Of a stretch of 64,000 nt of DNA, positions 52,238 through 61,824 are shown in pieces. The DNA is from Anaerolineales bacterium (GTDB lineage Bacteria; Chloroflexota; Anaerolineae; Anaerolineales; Villigracilaceae), in NCBI GenBank assembly GCA_023382595.1, contig JAHDWB010000003.1:1-64000 (forward strand). Reading direction: 5' to 3'. A program made the translations under genes and the position numbers. The notes beneath the pieces are model-generated. The model saw only the letters and a program-made list of their open reading frames with translations. It did no database searches and was not told the DNA's origin. Every line of letters starts with the position of its first letter. Position 1 is the first letter of the stretch.

Positions 52238-52522
52238 ATGCGCAATTATGAACTGATGTTCATCATCCAGCCCGACCTGGACGAAACTGCTTTTAACGGC
52301 ATGGTCGACAAGGTGAAGGGATGGATCAATGACGCAGGTGGCAGTGTGGACAAAGCTGAGATCTGGGGTCGCCGCAAGCTGGCGTATTCCATCAATAAGC
52401 AGCGCGAAGGTCAGTATGTTCTGTTGAACGTGACCATGAATCCCGCAGCCACGTCCGAACTTGAACGCAATATACGCTTTCAAGAATCGATCATGCGACA
52501 TATGCTTTCTGTAGTTGGTTAG
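52238..52522 (+). CDS. rpsF: 30S ribosomal protein S6
   Basis: A 94-residue ribosomal protein binding the platform of the small subunit with S18. It opens MRNYELMFIIQPDLDE and keeps the core WGRRKLAYSINKQREGQYVLLNV. GGAGG precedes the ATG. It heads the conserved rpsF-ssb-rpsR unit; rplI is not next. Confidence 0.97.
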   Translation: MRNYELMFIIQPDLDETAFNGMVDKVKGWINDAGGSVDKAEIWGRRKLAYSINKQREGQYVLLNVTMNPAATSELERNIRFQESIMRHMLSVVG

Positions 52523-52564
52523 TCTTATTGTTGGAATTGCCCGGTATTTACCAAGGAGAATGAC

Positions 52565-52987
52565 ATGAGCCGAGGCCTTAATAAAGTTCAGATTATCGGT
52601 CATCTTGGAAAAGACCCTGAGATGCGTTACACGCCTTCAGGCAAGCCCGTGACGACCTTCACGGTGGCGGTCAGCCGTTCTTGGAACAGCGCGGACGGCG
52701 AACGCCACAACGAAACCGAGTGGTTCAATGTGGTTGCCTGGGGAACGCTGGCGGAGATCTGCAAGCAGTATCTCGTCAAGGGACAGCAGGTCTATGTGGA
52801 AGGACGCCTGCAAACCCGCCGCTGGGATGACAAGGAAGGCGTCAAACACACCAGCGTGGAGATCGTTGCCAGCGAAATGATGATGCTGGGTGACCGGCGC
52901 GATTCGAACAACAACCATTCACAGGAAGCCGAGAATACTTCCGCCGACCCGGCAACCGGCGCGGCGGAGGATGAGTTTCCCTTCTAA
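52565..52987 (+). CDS. ssb: single-stranded DNA-binding protein
   Basis: A 140-residue OB-fold protein protecting ssDNA in replication and repair. The start MSRGLNKVQIIGHLGKDPEMRY and the GxKxxTF core are typical, with a low-complexity linker (about 105-132). The acidic tip ends EDEFPF, which recruits partner proteins. AAGGAG precedes the ATG. Confidence 0.97.
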   Translation: MSRGLNKVQIIGHLGKDPEMRYTPSGKPVTTFTVAVSRSWNSADGERHNETEWFNVVAWGTLAEICKQYLVKGQQVYVEGRLQTRRWDDKEGVKHTSVEIVASEMMMLGDRRDSNNNHSQEAENTSADPATGAAEDEFPF

Positions 52988-53005
52988 AATATTTGGAGTA
53001 CACCT

Positions 53006-53290
53006 ATGAGCGACGAACGCACTTCATCAGGAGGCGAGGGCGGCGGAGAACGCAGGTTCTTTGCCAAGCCCAAGTTTTGTCAGTTTTGCGCCGACAAGAC
53101 CCTGATCATTGATTACAAAAAGGTTGACCTGCTGCGCAAATACGTCACGGAGGACGGCAACATTCGCCCCCGCCGCCAGACCGGCGCATGCGCCAGGCAC
53201 CAGCGCGCAGTTGCCGCCGCGGTCAAGCAAGCCCGCCACGTGGCGCTTCTGCCCTTCACCGGCAGGGAATTCGACAGCGGTCGTTCCTAA
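53006..53290 (+). CDS. rpsR: 30S ribosomal protein S18
   Basis: A 94-residue ribosomal protein. The core [22 protein letters not shown] is followed by [22 protein letters not shown]. CxxC and CxxH are present, so it looks like the zinc-binding version of S18. It lies 18 bases after ssb. Confidence 0.96.
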   Translation: MSDERTSSGGEGGGERRFFAKPKFCQFCADKTLIIDYKKVDLLRKYVTEDGNIRPRRQTGACARHQRAVAAAVKQARHVALLPFTGREFDSGRS

Positions 53291-53372
53291 TTGCCGCAGG
53301 ATCTTCGCGGGGCATGGAAACAACTCCATGCCCCGAATTTATGTTAATACTGCTTCTTAAAGGAGTATGAAT

Positions 53373-54800
53373 ATGTCCAACGATACGGGCAAGAAGCCCG
53401 TTGTTCCCCACAAAAAGCATGTCGCCCGCCTGCAGCGCGAGCGCCAGCAAAGCCGCCTGATCCTGTACATCTTCTTAGGGATACTGGGCACGGTCGTTCT
53501 CTTGCTAATATACGGCTGGCTGGATATCAACTATCTGCAGAGCCGCCGCCCCGTTGCGAAAATCGGCGACCAGACCATCCTCGTCAGGGACTTCGAGCCG
53601 CGCGTGCGCCTGCAGCGTCAGCAACTGTTGAACGATTACAACACCTACAAACAGTACGAGCAATTCTTCGGCATGAACGTGGACGCCCAGATACAGCAGA
53701 TCGAATTCAACCTGAATTCGCCCTCCGTGCTGGGTCAGTCGGTTCTGGACCAAATGATCAACGAAGAGATCATCCGTCAGGAAGCTGCGAAGCGCGGCAT
53801 CACCGCCACCGAGGAGGAGATCAACGCCGAGATCGAAGCGGCATTCGGATACTTCCCGAACGGCACGCCGACTCCCACCTTAACCCCGGCTGGATTTGAC
53901 GCACCCGACATCCCTGAAGAAGCGTTCTCCGTGGTGACAGTCACCCCGGTTGTCAGCGCCACTTCGCTTCCATCTACGCCGACAACTGCTCCAACCCAGC
54001 CGGCGGAATCCACCTCCGAAGATGGCGAAACGGAGCCTGCTCCGACCGCCACCGCCACCCTCGTGCCGACCAGCACTGCCACGCTTGAACCAACGCCGAC
54101 ACTTGGTCCCACATCCACCCCATTCCCGACCGCCACGCCTTACACCTACGAGGCATTCCAGAAAACCATCGAAGACACCAGTAAAAACCTGGTCCGTCTC
54201 GGCTTTGACGAGGAATACTACCGCGACTTTTTCGAAGCACAGATCCTTTCGCGCAAGCTTAAGGAAGTGGTCGTAGCAGACGTTCCTGCCACAGAGACAC
54301 AGGTCTGGGCGCGCCACATCCTCGTCAGCGATCTGGAAAGCGCCGAGGATATCATCCAGCAGCTCAAGAGCGGCGGTGACTTCGGCGAACTTGCCCGCGA
54401 ACTTTCCTTGGATACCGGTTCGGGCGCAGCCGGAGGCGACCTCGGCTGGTTCGGAACGGGCATGATGGTCGCGGAGTTCGAAGCCGCGGCATTCGCGCTG
54501 GAAAATCCGGGTGATATCACCGAAACCCCGGTCGAGAGCCAGTTCGGATTCCACATCATCCAGTTGATCGCCAAACAGGAACGCCCGCTCGCAGCAGATC
54601 AATTGGAAATTGCAAAAGATGCCGCATTCCAAGACTGGCTGACCACCATCCGCGATGAATACAGCATAGAAACTTTTGACATCTGGCAGCAACGTGTTCC
54701 GACCGAACCGAACTTCATCACGCTTGCCACCCAGGCTGCGGAATTCCAACTTACCGCTCAGGCGGAAGCATTGCAAGAATTCAATACACCGCAGCCGTAA
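53373..54800 (+). CDS. membrane-anchored parvulin-type peptidyl-prolyl isomerase
   Basis: A 475-residue protein. A basic N-terminus and one hydrophobic helix (about 31-52) anchor it; then a SurA-N-like chaperone region (55-165), a Thr/Pro-rich linker (about 165-250), a second chaperone part and a PpiC/parvulin domain (about 305-410) opening WARHILVSD and containing GGDLGWFGTGMMV. It probably helps fold exported proteins, as PrsA does. GGAG lies seven bases before ATG 53373; the ATG six bases upstream is the alternative. Confidence 0.9.
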   Translation: MSNDTGKKPVVPHKKHVARLQRERQQSRLILYIFLGILGTVVLLLIYGWLDINYLQSRRPVAKIGDQTILVRDFEPRVRLQRQQLLNDYNTYKQYEQFFGMNVDAQIQQIEFNLNSPSVLGQSVLDQMINEEIIRQEAAKRGITATEEEINAEIEAAFGYFPNGTPTPTLTPAGFDAPDIPEEAFSVVTVTPVVSATSLPSTPTTAPTQPAESTSEDGETEPAPTATATLVPTSTATLEPTPTLGPTSTPFPTATPYTYEAFQKTIEDTSKNLVRLGFDEEYYRDFFEAQILSRKLKEVVVADVPATETQVWARHILVSDLESAEDIIQQLKSGGDFGELARELSLDTGSGAAGGDLGWFGTGMMVAEFEAAAFALENPGDITETPVESQFGFHIIQLIAKQERPLAADQLEIAKDAAFQDWLTTIRDEYSIETFDIWQQRVPTEPNFITLATQAAEFQLTAQAEALQEFNTPQP

Positions 54801-54819
54801 ATGTATGGCTGGCAGGGAT

Positions 54820-54858
54820 AAAAAAAACGCCCGCAATTGAAATTGCGGGCGTTTTTTC
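54820..54858. terminator. bidirectional terminator between parvulin gene and smc
   Basis: AACGCCCGCAATT pairs with AATTGCGGGCGTT over 13 bases, flanked by A-rich sequence on the left and T-rich on the right, so it works for both converging genes. Confidence 0.88.
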
Positions 54859-54870
54859 ATAACCACCGTT

Positions 54871-57800
54871 TTATCCCCGCTTCAACATATCATCCGTCAC
54901 CTGATCCAGCCGCAAGCTGATGATCTGACTCGCCGAGTCACGCCCCATCGTCACGCCGTAGATGATGTCCGCGGCTTGCACGGTGTTGCGGTTGTGCGTG
55001 ATGATAATGAACTGCGTATCCTTGCTCAGATCCACCAGCAGGTCGCGGAAGCGCCCCACGTTGGCTTCATCGAGCATCGCGTCCACTTCGTCCATCACGC
55101 AGACAGGGGTGGGCGAAACCTTCAACAAGGCAAAGACCAGCGCGATCGCGGTCAGGCTGCGCTCACCGCCGGAGAGCAACGCCAATCCCTGCTCGCGTCT
55201 TCCGGGAAGTCGTGCTTCGATCTCGATGCCCGTTTCCACCAGGTTTTCGGGATCGGTCAACGCCAGACGCGCCGAACCACCGCCGAACAAACGCACGAAC
55301 GTCTCACGGAACTGCTTGTCCACGGCATCGAAGGTTTTGACGAACTCCTGCTTGGTCAGTTCATCCAGTTCCGCAATGACCTGTTTCAAATCCGCTTGCG
55401 CTTTGTGCAGGTCTTCGATCTGCGTTTTCATAAACTCGTAGCGTTCTTTTTCCTGATCGAACTCCGCCTTTGCATCGGGGTTGATGGCACCCATACGGCG
55501 CAGTTGCGCGCGGTGCTGGGTCAGTTGATCTTCCAACTCAGGCGCGAGTTCGGTCACGACGGGCAGCTGCTCCACCATGCCATCCAGCGGCAGAGGCACG
55601 GGTCCCGAAACATCCGCCGCGTAATCGAACATCACCAAACCGAAATCATCGGTGATCTTTTGCTGTAGATTTTCAAGCGCTTCCTGCTTACGGGTCAGTT
55701 CCAACTGCAAATGCCCTTGTAAACGCTCGGCATTCGCAAACCCGCGCTGGGCGTTGGTTTCAGCTTCCTGCAAACGCGTCTCTTCCTGTTCCGCCGCCGC
55801 AAGTTCCTTTTCGGCGGGTTCGATCTGCACGCGCATCTCTTCGATCTGCACGGTCAACGCGGTTTCGCGTTCGCGCAAATTCGTTTTTTCCACATCCAAG
55901 CCGTTCAACGAACCTTCGGCTTCCTGTAAACGTGCCACCAATTCGGCGCGGCGCACATCGAGACGGGTGATCTCAGCACTGCGCTCAGCCAGTTTGGACT
56001 GCGCCGCAGTCAGGCTGCTTTCCGTCACCGCCGCGCGCGTGCTCCAATACGAAGCCTGTTCCTTCAGCTCATCGGCGGAGATGGCGGCAAGCCCCGCAGT
56101 CATTTCCTTCAAATTCGACTGCGCCAGCACACTTTGGTTTTCCACGTCCGTTTGCGATTCGGTCAATTTATTTTGGATGGAAAGCGATTCGTCCAATTCG
56201 GATTTCAACTGCCCGAGTTGATTTTTCTGCCATTCGAGTTGACGCGCCACCGCTTCAGCCTCCAACCCAGCCTGCTGCTCGGTTTCCTGAGCCTCTCCCA
56301 AGCGGACGCGGCTTTCGCGCGCATCAGTCTCGGCGGATGCCAAATCGCGCTGTGCCGCCGCCAACTCATTGGACAGGCTCTCGACCAAGGCATTAGAGTC
56401 GTTAAGGCGGGCGATGAGTCCGCTGAGGGTGGATTCAAATTCCCGTTTCTGGCGACCCCGGCTCAAGGTCGAGGAAGAGGCCGTTTTCCCGGCGATGACC
56501 AAACCATCACCGCGGAAGACTTCTCCGCGTAACGTCACCGCGCGGGCGTGAGTCGGCAAATCCGCTTGAAGGCGGCGGGCAGTGGTGCGGTCACGCACGA
56601 TGAGGGTCTGCCCAAGCGTGAGGCGCACGGCGCTGCGAAGTTCTTCGGGCGCGCGGACGAGTTCGGAAGCGATTCCGAGAATCTCATCGTTGAGTTCGTA
56701 GCGCAGGATCTCATCCTGCGAAATGAGCGGGAGAAGTGCGGCGCGACCCGCTTCATACGCTTCAAGCAATTGCAAGGCATTCTCGAGTTCGTTCGGATCG
56801 ATGAGCACCGCGTCGAGCGTGTCGCCGAGCGCGGCGGCAATGGCGGTTTCGAGTTCGGCAGGGACATCGAGCGCGGCAGAAAGCGCACCGCGCGCGCCGT
56901 TGAGTTTCGACTGGCGTGCGGCGTCGAGCAAAAAGCGCGCGCCTTCGGCATAGCCCGCCAACGATTGCTCGGATTGTTCGATGACTTCGATCTGTGCCTT
57001 CAAGCGCGAGTGATCGGATTCCTGTTTGGTGCGTTCTTCGAGCGCGGCACGGCGTTCGCGTTCGATGCGTTCCATTTCCGCCCGTCTGGCGAGCGCGGTG
57101 TCTTCCGCGGTTTGCAAGGCAAGGCTGGCTTCATCACGCGCCGCGCGTGCGGATTCGTATTGCGCTTTGGCGCGTTCCGCTTCTTTTTCGGCGTCTGCGA
57201 TGGCGGCTTCGGTCTGCTGGATTTTTTGATTCTGCGCTTCGATGCGCGATTTGAGTTCATCGAGGCGGGCGTTGTTTTCGGCGCGCTGTTGGGTCAACGC
57301 TTCGATCTCCGCGCGGACGAATTGAATCTGCTCTTCAAACCTGTCGCGCTCCGACTGGCGCGAGTGGAAGGCGTTTTGCGCGTTGTTCAGTTGCGCATTG
57401 GCTTCGTCATATTCGACCTGCATACGCGCCAAATCCGCTTCGGCTTCGTGGTAGCGTTCGCGGGCGAGGTGTAGTTCATTCATCGCCGCTTCCTGATCGG
57501 ACAGGATGGATGCCTGCGAAGCAGTCAACGCGCGGCGGCGTTCTTCGAGCACAGCCAGTTCGCGGCTGATGGTTTCGCGCTGGGTGTGCAGTTCGGCGGC
57601 TTTGCGATGCCACTCGTTGAGGTGGGCACGCAGACCTGAAAGCCGCTCGCGGAAGAATGTGTACTCCGCCTGCGCCTTTTCGTGGATGGCACGCGCTTCG
57701 TTGACGCGAGCTTCCTGTCCGCGCACGGCTTCACGAGCATCGGTCAGGTCACGTTGGGCGCGGTGCCAGTGGAAGCCATACCACTCGCGCAGGATCAGTT

Positions 57801-58473
57801 TCAGGTCCGCTTGGGCGCGGGTGAATTCGATGGCGCGTTTCGCCTGCCGTTCCAAACTGCGCAGGCGCGGCTCGAGTTCGGACATGATGTCCAGCACGCG
57901 TTCGAGGTTGCGTTCGGTATTGTCAAGGCGTTTGAGGGCGTCTTCACGGCGGGCGCGGTAGAGACCGACGCCTGCGGCTTCTTCAAACAGGCGGCGACGC
58001 TCGTCCGCTTTGAGGGCGAGGGATGCGTCCACCAAGCCCTGTCCGAGGATGGTGTAGGTCCGCTCGCTCAAGCCTGCCTGGGCGAGCAGTTCGTTCATCT
58101 CACGCAAGCGGACTTGCTGGTTGTTGATGATGTATTCATTGTGACCGTCGCGGTGGGCGACACGTCCCATCGAGACTTCGGTGAAGTCGAGCGGCAGCCA
58201 CTGATCGGTATTGTCGAAGTTGATGGTGGCTTGCGCCATGCCTGCGCGGGCGCGGTGCTCGGAACCTGAGAAGATCATGTCTTCAGTCTTCTTGCCGCGC
58301 AATAAGGCGTAGGACTGTTCGCCCAGCACCCAGCGCAATGAGTCAGCGATGTTGGATTTGCCCGAACCGTTCGGTCCGACAATGGCGGTGATGCCCGCGG
58401 CAAATTCGAAGACGGTGCGCGAGGCGAAGGTTTTGTATCCTTGCAGTTCGAGTGATTTTAGACGAAGAGGCAT
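54871..58473 (-). CDS. smc: chromosome segregation ATPase SMC
   Basis: A 1,200-residue condensin subunit. The N-terminal Walker A GPNGSGKSN (about 32-40) and the C-terminal signature LLSGGERSLTAIALVFALL (about 1100) and Walker B CVMDEVDAML (about 1135) form the head. Between them two long coiled coils (about 170-500 and 680-1000) flank the hinge (510-670). It acts with ScpA/ScpB, not found in this window. It lies 27 bases downstream of rnc, a common gene order in bacteria. Confidence 0.97.
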   Translation of the reverse strand: MPLRLKSLELQGYKTFASRTVFEFAAGITAIVGPNGSGKSNIADSLRWVLGEQSYALLRGKKTEDMIFSGSEHRARAGMAQATINFDNTDQWLPLDFTEVSMGRVAHRDGHNEYIINNQQVRLREMNELLAQAGLSERTYTILGQGLVDASLALKADERRRLFEEAAGVGLYRARREDALKRLDNTERNLERVLDIMSELEPRLRSLERQAKRAIEFTRAQADLKLILREWYGFHWHRAQRDLTDAREAVRGQEARVNEARAIHEKAQAEYTFFRERLSGLRAHLNEWHRKAAELHTQRETISRELAVLEERRRALTASQASILSDQEAAMNELHLARERYHEAEADLARMQVEYDEANAQLNNAQNAFHSRQSERDRFEEQIQFVRAEIEALTQQRAENNARLDELKSRIEAQNQKIQQTEAAIADAEKEAERAKAQYESARAARDEASLALQTAEDTALARRAEMERIERERRAALEERTKQESDHSRLKAQIEVIEQSEQSLAGYAEGARFLLDAARQSKLNGARGALSAALDVPAELETAIAAALGDTLDAVLIDPNELENALQLLEAYEAGRAALLPLISQDEILRYELNDEILGIASELVRAPEELRSAVRLTLGQTLIVRDRTTARRLQADLPTHARAVTLRGEVFRGDGLVIAGKTASSSTLSRGRQKREFESTLSGLIARLNDSNALVESLSNELAAAQRDLASAETDARESRVRLGEAQETEQQAGLEAEAVARQLEWQKNQLGQLKSELDESLSIQNKLTESQTDVENQSVLAQSNLKEMTAGLAAISADELKEQASYWSTRAAVTESSLTAAQSKLAERSAEITRLDVRRAELVARLQEAEGSLNGLDVEKTNLRERETALTVQIEEMRVQIEPAEKELAAAEQEETRLQEAETNAQRGFANAERLQGHLQLELTRKQEALENLQQKITDDFGLVMFDYAADVSGPVPLPLDGMVEQLPVVTELAPELEDQLTQHRAQLRRMGAINPDAKAEFDQEKERYEFMKTQIEDLHKAQADLKQVIAELDELTKQEFVKTFDAVDKQFRETFVRLFGGGSARLALTDPENLVETGIEIEARLPGRREQGLALLSGGERSLTAIALVFALLKVSPTPVCVMDEVDAMLDEANVGRFRDLLVDLSKDTQFIIITHNRNTVQAADIIYGVTMGRDSASQIISLRLDQVTDDMLKRG

Positions 58474-58500
58474 TTGATGATTCGATCTGTGATATTGGAT

Positions 58501-59202
58501 TTAGAAATGGCTGAGCGCATCTTTGGCAGCTGCGCGTTCGGCGCTGCTTTTACTGGAACCTGTTCCACGTCCCTTGACCTCACCCGCCACTTTCACTTCC
58601 ACCTCAAAGATACGGGCATGGTCAGGTCCGCTGATTTCCACAACACGATAATGCGGCGTTCCCAACTTTAACGCTTGGGTGATCTCCTGCAGGAGGCTCT
58701 TCGGATCGTTGAGCTCGTCGAAAAGCGAGCCTTTCATCCAATCAAGCAGGGGATAGACAAACATCTTTACTTTGTCAATACCTGAGTCAAGATACATGGC
58801 GCCAATCAACGCCTCGAACGTGGATCCGAGCAGGCTGTCACGCAAATGACCGCCGGATGATTTCTCGCCCCGTCCCAACCGAAGGGCTTGACCGAGTTCC
58901 AGACGACGGGCGAGTTTTGCGAGTTGTTCGTTCCTGACGAGCGAAGCACGGATCTTGGTCAGGGGACCTTCCTGCATTTCGGGAAAACGATGGAACGCCC
59001 ACTCTCCCACAATGAAATCCAGCACGGCATCACCCAGGAATTCAAGGCGTTCGTTATCCTCCACGCCGTTCGGATGCTCATTGGCATACGAGCGATGAGT
59101 AAGAGCACGTGTCAGCAGGGATATATCTACGAAGGACAGACCCAGCCTCTCGTTAAGGCTTGAGGCGCTCTCTTCGTCCCGCTTTGATGATTTTTGTGTC
59201 AC
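58501..59202 (-). CDS. rnc: ribonuclease III
   Basis: A 233-residue dsRNA endonuclease. The catalytic motif ERLEFLGDAVLDFIV is near residues 49-63, and the second acidic site (EALIGAMYLD) is about 120. A C-terminal dsRNA-binding domain follows (160-230). The start is GTG, overlapped by the TGA of an upstream short ORF. GGGAGG, the ribosome site, lies in a hairpin (59209-59226). RNase III controls its own mRNA in other bacteria by leader cleavage, so the structured leader may be regulatory. Confidence 0.96.
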   Translation of the reverse strand: MTQKSSKRDEESASSLNERLGLSFVDISLLTRALTHRSYANEHPNGVEDNERLEFLGDAVLDFIVGEWAFHRFPEMQEGPLTKIRASLVRNEQLAKLARRLELGQALRLGRGEKSSGGHLRDSLLGSTFEALIGAMYLDSGIDKVKMFVYPLLDWMKGSLFDELNDPKSLLQEITQALKLGTPHYRVVEISGPDHARIFEVEVKVAGEVKGRGTGSSKSSAERAAAKDALSHF

Positions 59203-59264
59203 GGGAACCTCCCGGAACTCCGGGAGCGATAGTCCCCCACCGGGGTTGGGAAATATCGTTCCAT
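59199..59264 (-). CDS. short upstream ORF coupled to rnc
   Basis: A 21-codon ORF beginning MERYFP, whose TGA overlaps the rnc GTG start (GTGA). AAGGA lies four bases before the ATG. Its translation would run through and open the CTCCCGG/CCGGGAG hairpin that buries the rnc Shine-Dalgarno sequence. No homologue is recognised; it may be a regulatory leader ORF or a chance frame. Confidence 0.45.
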   Translation of the reverse strand: MERYFPTPVGDYRSRSSGRFP

Positions 59265-59292
59265 TAGTTCCTTATATTTTTTCGCGCGCTGA

Positions 59293-59298
59293 ATTGTA
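59293..59298 (-). promoter_or_regulatory. -10 box for rnc
   Basis: TACAAT on the minus strand, predicting an about 85-base rnc leader that holds the short ORF and hairpins. The -35 is not clear. Confidence 0.4.
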
Positions 59299-59364
59299 AC
59301 CTGAATTTTTTTAAGAAACGATATTTTAAGATAGAATCAGGCAATTCATCAACATGGAGATAAC

Positions 59365-60312
59365 ATGACCGAAGTGAGCAGCGAGACGCGCTTTTTACAT
59401 GCCATTCAAATGGGGCTGGGAGCGTGGCAATGGGGAGACCGGGTTGTCTGGGCATACGGGCAATCCCATACAGATAAGGACATCCGCGAAGCGTTCGATG
59501 TTTCACTTAGCCTTGGTGTCCGGTTTATCGACACTGCCGAAGTCTATGGTTCGGGGCGTTCCGAGAGGATGCTCGGTGGTTTTCTGAAAGAGATCGACCA
59601 GCCAGTGCTGGTGGCGACGAAGTTCTTTCCCATGCCGTGGAGATTGACAAAAGGCTCGCTGCTGCGCGCGTTGAAGGGAAGTCTGGAACGATTGGGACTG
59701 GACGCCGTGGACTTGTACCAGATCCATTGGCCCAGCCCGCTGATGAGTCCGGAAACGATGATGGAAGGTATGGTGGAATGCGTCAAGCAGGGATTGACGC
59801 GTACGGTGGGCGTCTCCAACTTTGGGCAGAAACACATGCTGAGGGCATACTCCACGCTGGCACAACATGGGATCCCGCTGGCGTCCAATCAAGTGCATTA
59901 CAGTCTACTGAACCGTGAAGTGGAAAAGAATGGAACGTTGGCGCGCTGCAAGGAACTTGGTATCCGCCTGATCGCCTATTCCCCTCTCGAAATGGGGCTA
60001 TTAACGGGAAAATACTCATCCGAAAATCCGCCTTCGGGTACACGCGGACCCAAATATGCAGATATGCTAAAAAAACTACCGCCGGTCTTCCGCCTGCTGC
60101 AGGAGATCGGGCAAAGTCGTGGGAAGACCATCTCGCAAGTTGCATTGAATTGGGTGATTTGTAAAGGGGCACTTCCCATTCCCGGCGCAAAAAATGTGCG
60201 GCAGGCGGAGGAAAATGCGGGCGGCGCGGGCTGGAGTTTAAACGAAGAGGAAGTGGCACGATTGGACGAGGTTACAGATCATATCCGCCCGTATTCGCAG
60301 GAGAAGCGATGA
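59365..60312 (+). CDS. aldo/keto reductase
   Basis: A 315-residue TIM-barrel NADPH-dependent oxidoreductase. The catalytic Asp and Tyr lie in FIDTAEVYGSGRSE (about 51-64), the Lys in ATKFF (about 81), and His in QIHWP (about 116). The C-terminal cofactor-binding stretch PIPGAKNVRQAEEN is near 272. The substrate is unknown. GGAG precedes the ATG, and TAGAAT about 30 bases upstream may be the -10. Confidence 0.93.
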   Translation: MTEVSSETRFLHAIQMGLGAWQWGDRVVWAYGQSHTDKDIREAFDVSLSLGVRFIDTAEVYGSGRSERMLGGFLKEIDQPVLVATKFFPMPWRLTKGSLLRALKGSLERLGLDAVDLYQIHWPSPLMSPETMMEGMVECVKQGLTRTVGVSNFGQKHMLRAYSTLAQHGIPLASNQVHYSLLNREVEKNGTLARCKELGIRLIAYSPLEMGLLTGKYSSENPPSGTRGPKYADMLKKLPPVFRLLQEIGQSRGKTISQVALNWVICKGALPIPGAKNVRQAEENAGGAGWSLNEEEVARLDEVTDHIRPYSQEKR

Positions 60313-60434
60313 AGGTGATCGCCCATGCCTTATGTAAAATTGATTGTCGGCAGAACATGATAAAAGTAAGATAAACAAATTTACAAGCGTCGTTTTTTTA
60401 AGCATAAATCTGACTTACAAAAGAATAATTTTGG

Positions 60435-60515
60435 TTTTCTAGGGTTCTACTTCATGTGTGACCTAGAGAAAACACACAGGAAACTGTACACACGGAGGGA
60501 TAAAAGCCCGGGAGA
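60435..60515 (+). ncRNA. guanidine-I riboswitch (ykkC class)
   Basis: The conserved blocks of the ykkC family are readable: CTAGGGTTC at 60439-60447, CTAGAGA, ACACGGAGGGATAAAAG (60489-60506) and GCCCGGGAG. The last arm overlaps a terminator. The gene downstream is an SMR-type guanidinium exporter, the expected target. When guanidine binds, the terminator is prevented and the exporter is expressed. Confidence 0.88.
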
Positions 60516-60542
60516 TTAATAACCTCCCGGGCTTTTGTTTTT
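60502..60542 (+). terminator. terminator of the guanidine riboswitch
   Basis: GCCCGGGAG (60506-60514) pairs with CTCCCGGGC (60524-60532), followed by TTTTGTTTTT. The 5' arm is part of the conserved riboswitch end, as in other guanidine-I elements. Confidence 0.88.
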
Positions 60543-60557
60543 CCAAAAGGAGAAACC

Positions 60558-60878
60558 ATGTCTTGGATCTATCTTTTCATTGCAGGGCTGTTCGAGATCG
60601 TATGGGCTATCGGCTTGAAGTACACACAGGGCTTCACACGTCCCCTGCCGTCCGTTATCACCGTGGCGGGAATGATCGTAAGTTTTTACTTCCTGGCGCT
60701 GGCGACAAAAGTCTTGCCGATTGGAACCGCGTACGCAATATGGACAGGAATAGGGGCTGTCGGAGCTGTTACCCTTGGTATCATCCTCTTCAAAGAACCT
60801 TTTGACCTATTGCGGGTGATCTTTCTGCTATTTATTGTCACCGGCATTATCGGGCTCAAAGTAGTATCGCCTCATTGA
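60558..60878 (+). CDS. gdx: SMR-type guanidinium exporter (SugE/Gdx)
   Basis: A 106-residue membrane protein with four helices. The Gdx/SugE hallmarks are [23 protein letters not shown] near the start, with the transport Glu in FEIVWA, and [17 protein letters not shown]. These proteins export guanidinium in antiport with protons. Being under a guanidine-I riboswitch supports this. AAGGAG precedes the ATG. Its end overlaps the converging HD gene by seven bases. Confidence 0.95.
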   Translation: MSWIYLFIAGLFEIVWAIGLKYTQGFTRPLPSVITVAGMIVSFYFLALATKVLPIGTAYAIWTGIGAVGAVTLGIILFKEPFDLLRVIFLLFIVTGIIGLKVVSPH

Positions 60879-61717
60879 TTATGTTCTGACTCGAACACGT
60901 GGGAATGCATGTTTGCGATCCACTGTTTGCCGTCTTCGGTCAGGCTCAGGTAATGGATGGCATCCCTGATGTAAGGGTGGACGCGCTCCCAATAAAACCT
61001 GGCATAATTCTTTCTCAAGTCATTCGGAGATTTATAGCCAAATTTTTTGTTCAAGCCGAGTTCTTCAAATTCGTAATACAGGGCGGGAGATTTGCGGAAA
61101 TAATCAGGGTCGCCCAATTGACCGACAAAATCCGCCGCGCGGACAAGACCTCCCAGTCCCTTTGTATCACTGTAGGTCCCATCTTCCGGGGACGGAAAAC
61201 GCGTCATTTCGATATAATCAGCGATCCGCCCGGCATCAAGCTGACCGGTCATATTTGCGAGAAGCCCATTCCCAAACCGTTCATGGACAAATAATTTACT
61301 GCGGTCGACATGATAAGGCGTCAACGAGACATCCGTGCCATCAGGGGAAATTTTGATCATCTCACTTCCCTGTCCGCTGGCGAACACATCCTTTACGTCG
61401 TTCCTGCATACGCCTTTGACATATCCAATGTCATGACAAAGCACTGCGATCATATAGTGCATCCAGTCATTTGGCGTCACCCCGCCTTCACGCAGGTGTT
61501 TGCCTTCAATGATGGATAACCCGGCAAGTGAAACCATGATCGTATGGTCAATATCGTGGTACAACGCATCCGAGTTGGAGATATTTTCAAGAGAAAGCCG
61601 TCCGCACCAGGCAACGATGCGACCATAATCCGGGTTAATGTCCCCATACGTACGTTGATAAGATTTCTTCAATTGTTCGACGAACATGTCGATCGTCAAT
61701 TCCTGCCAGTTGATCAT
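60872..61717 (-). CDS. HD domain phosphohydrolase
   Basis: A 281-residue cytoplasmic protein of the HD superfamily. YHDIDHT and [11 protein letters not shown] are present; the second supplies the HD metal pair. The fold resembles cyclic-nucleotide or dGTP-type phosphohydrolases, but the target is unknown. GAGGGAG lies before the ATG. It converges with gdx. Confidence 0.82.
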   Translation of the reverse strand: MINWQELTIDMFVEQLKKSYQRTYGDINPDYGRIVAWCGRLSLENISNSDALYHDIDHTIMVSLAGLSIIEGKHLREGGVTPNDWMHYMIAVLCHDIGYVKGVCRNDVKDVFASGQGSEMIKISPDGTDVSLTPYHVDRSKLFVHERFGNGLLANMTGQLDAGRIADYIEMTRFPSPEDGTYSDTKGLGGLVRAADFVGQLGDPDYFRKSPALYYEFEELGLNKKFGYKSPNDLRKNYARFYWERVHPYIRDAIHYLSLTEDGKQWIANMHSHVFESEHNQ

Positions 61718-61824
61718 GAAGGCTCCCTCAGTGCTAAAATTAGAATTACCGCAATCGGCAAGAGTTTACCAGAAAGATAACCAGTAAAACATTTGGAAAT
61801 CGTTTTACAACAAGGAGAGATGAG

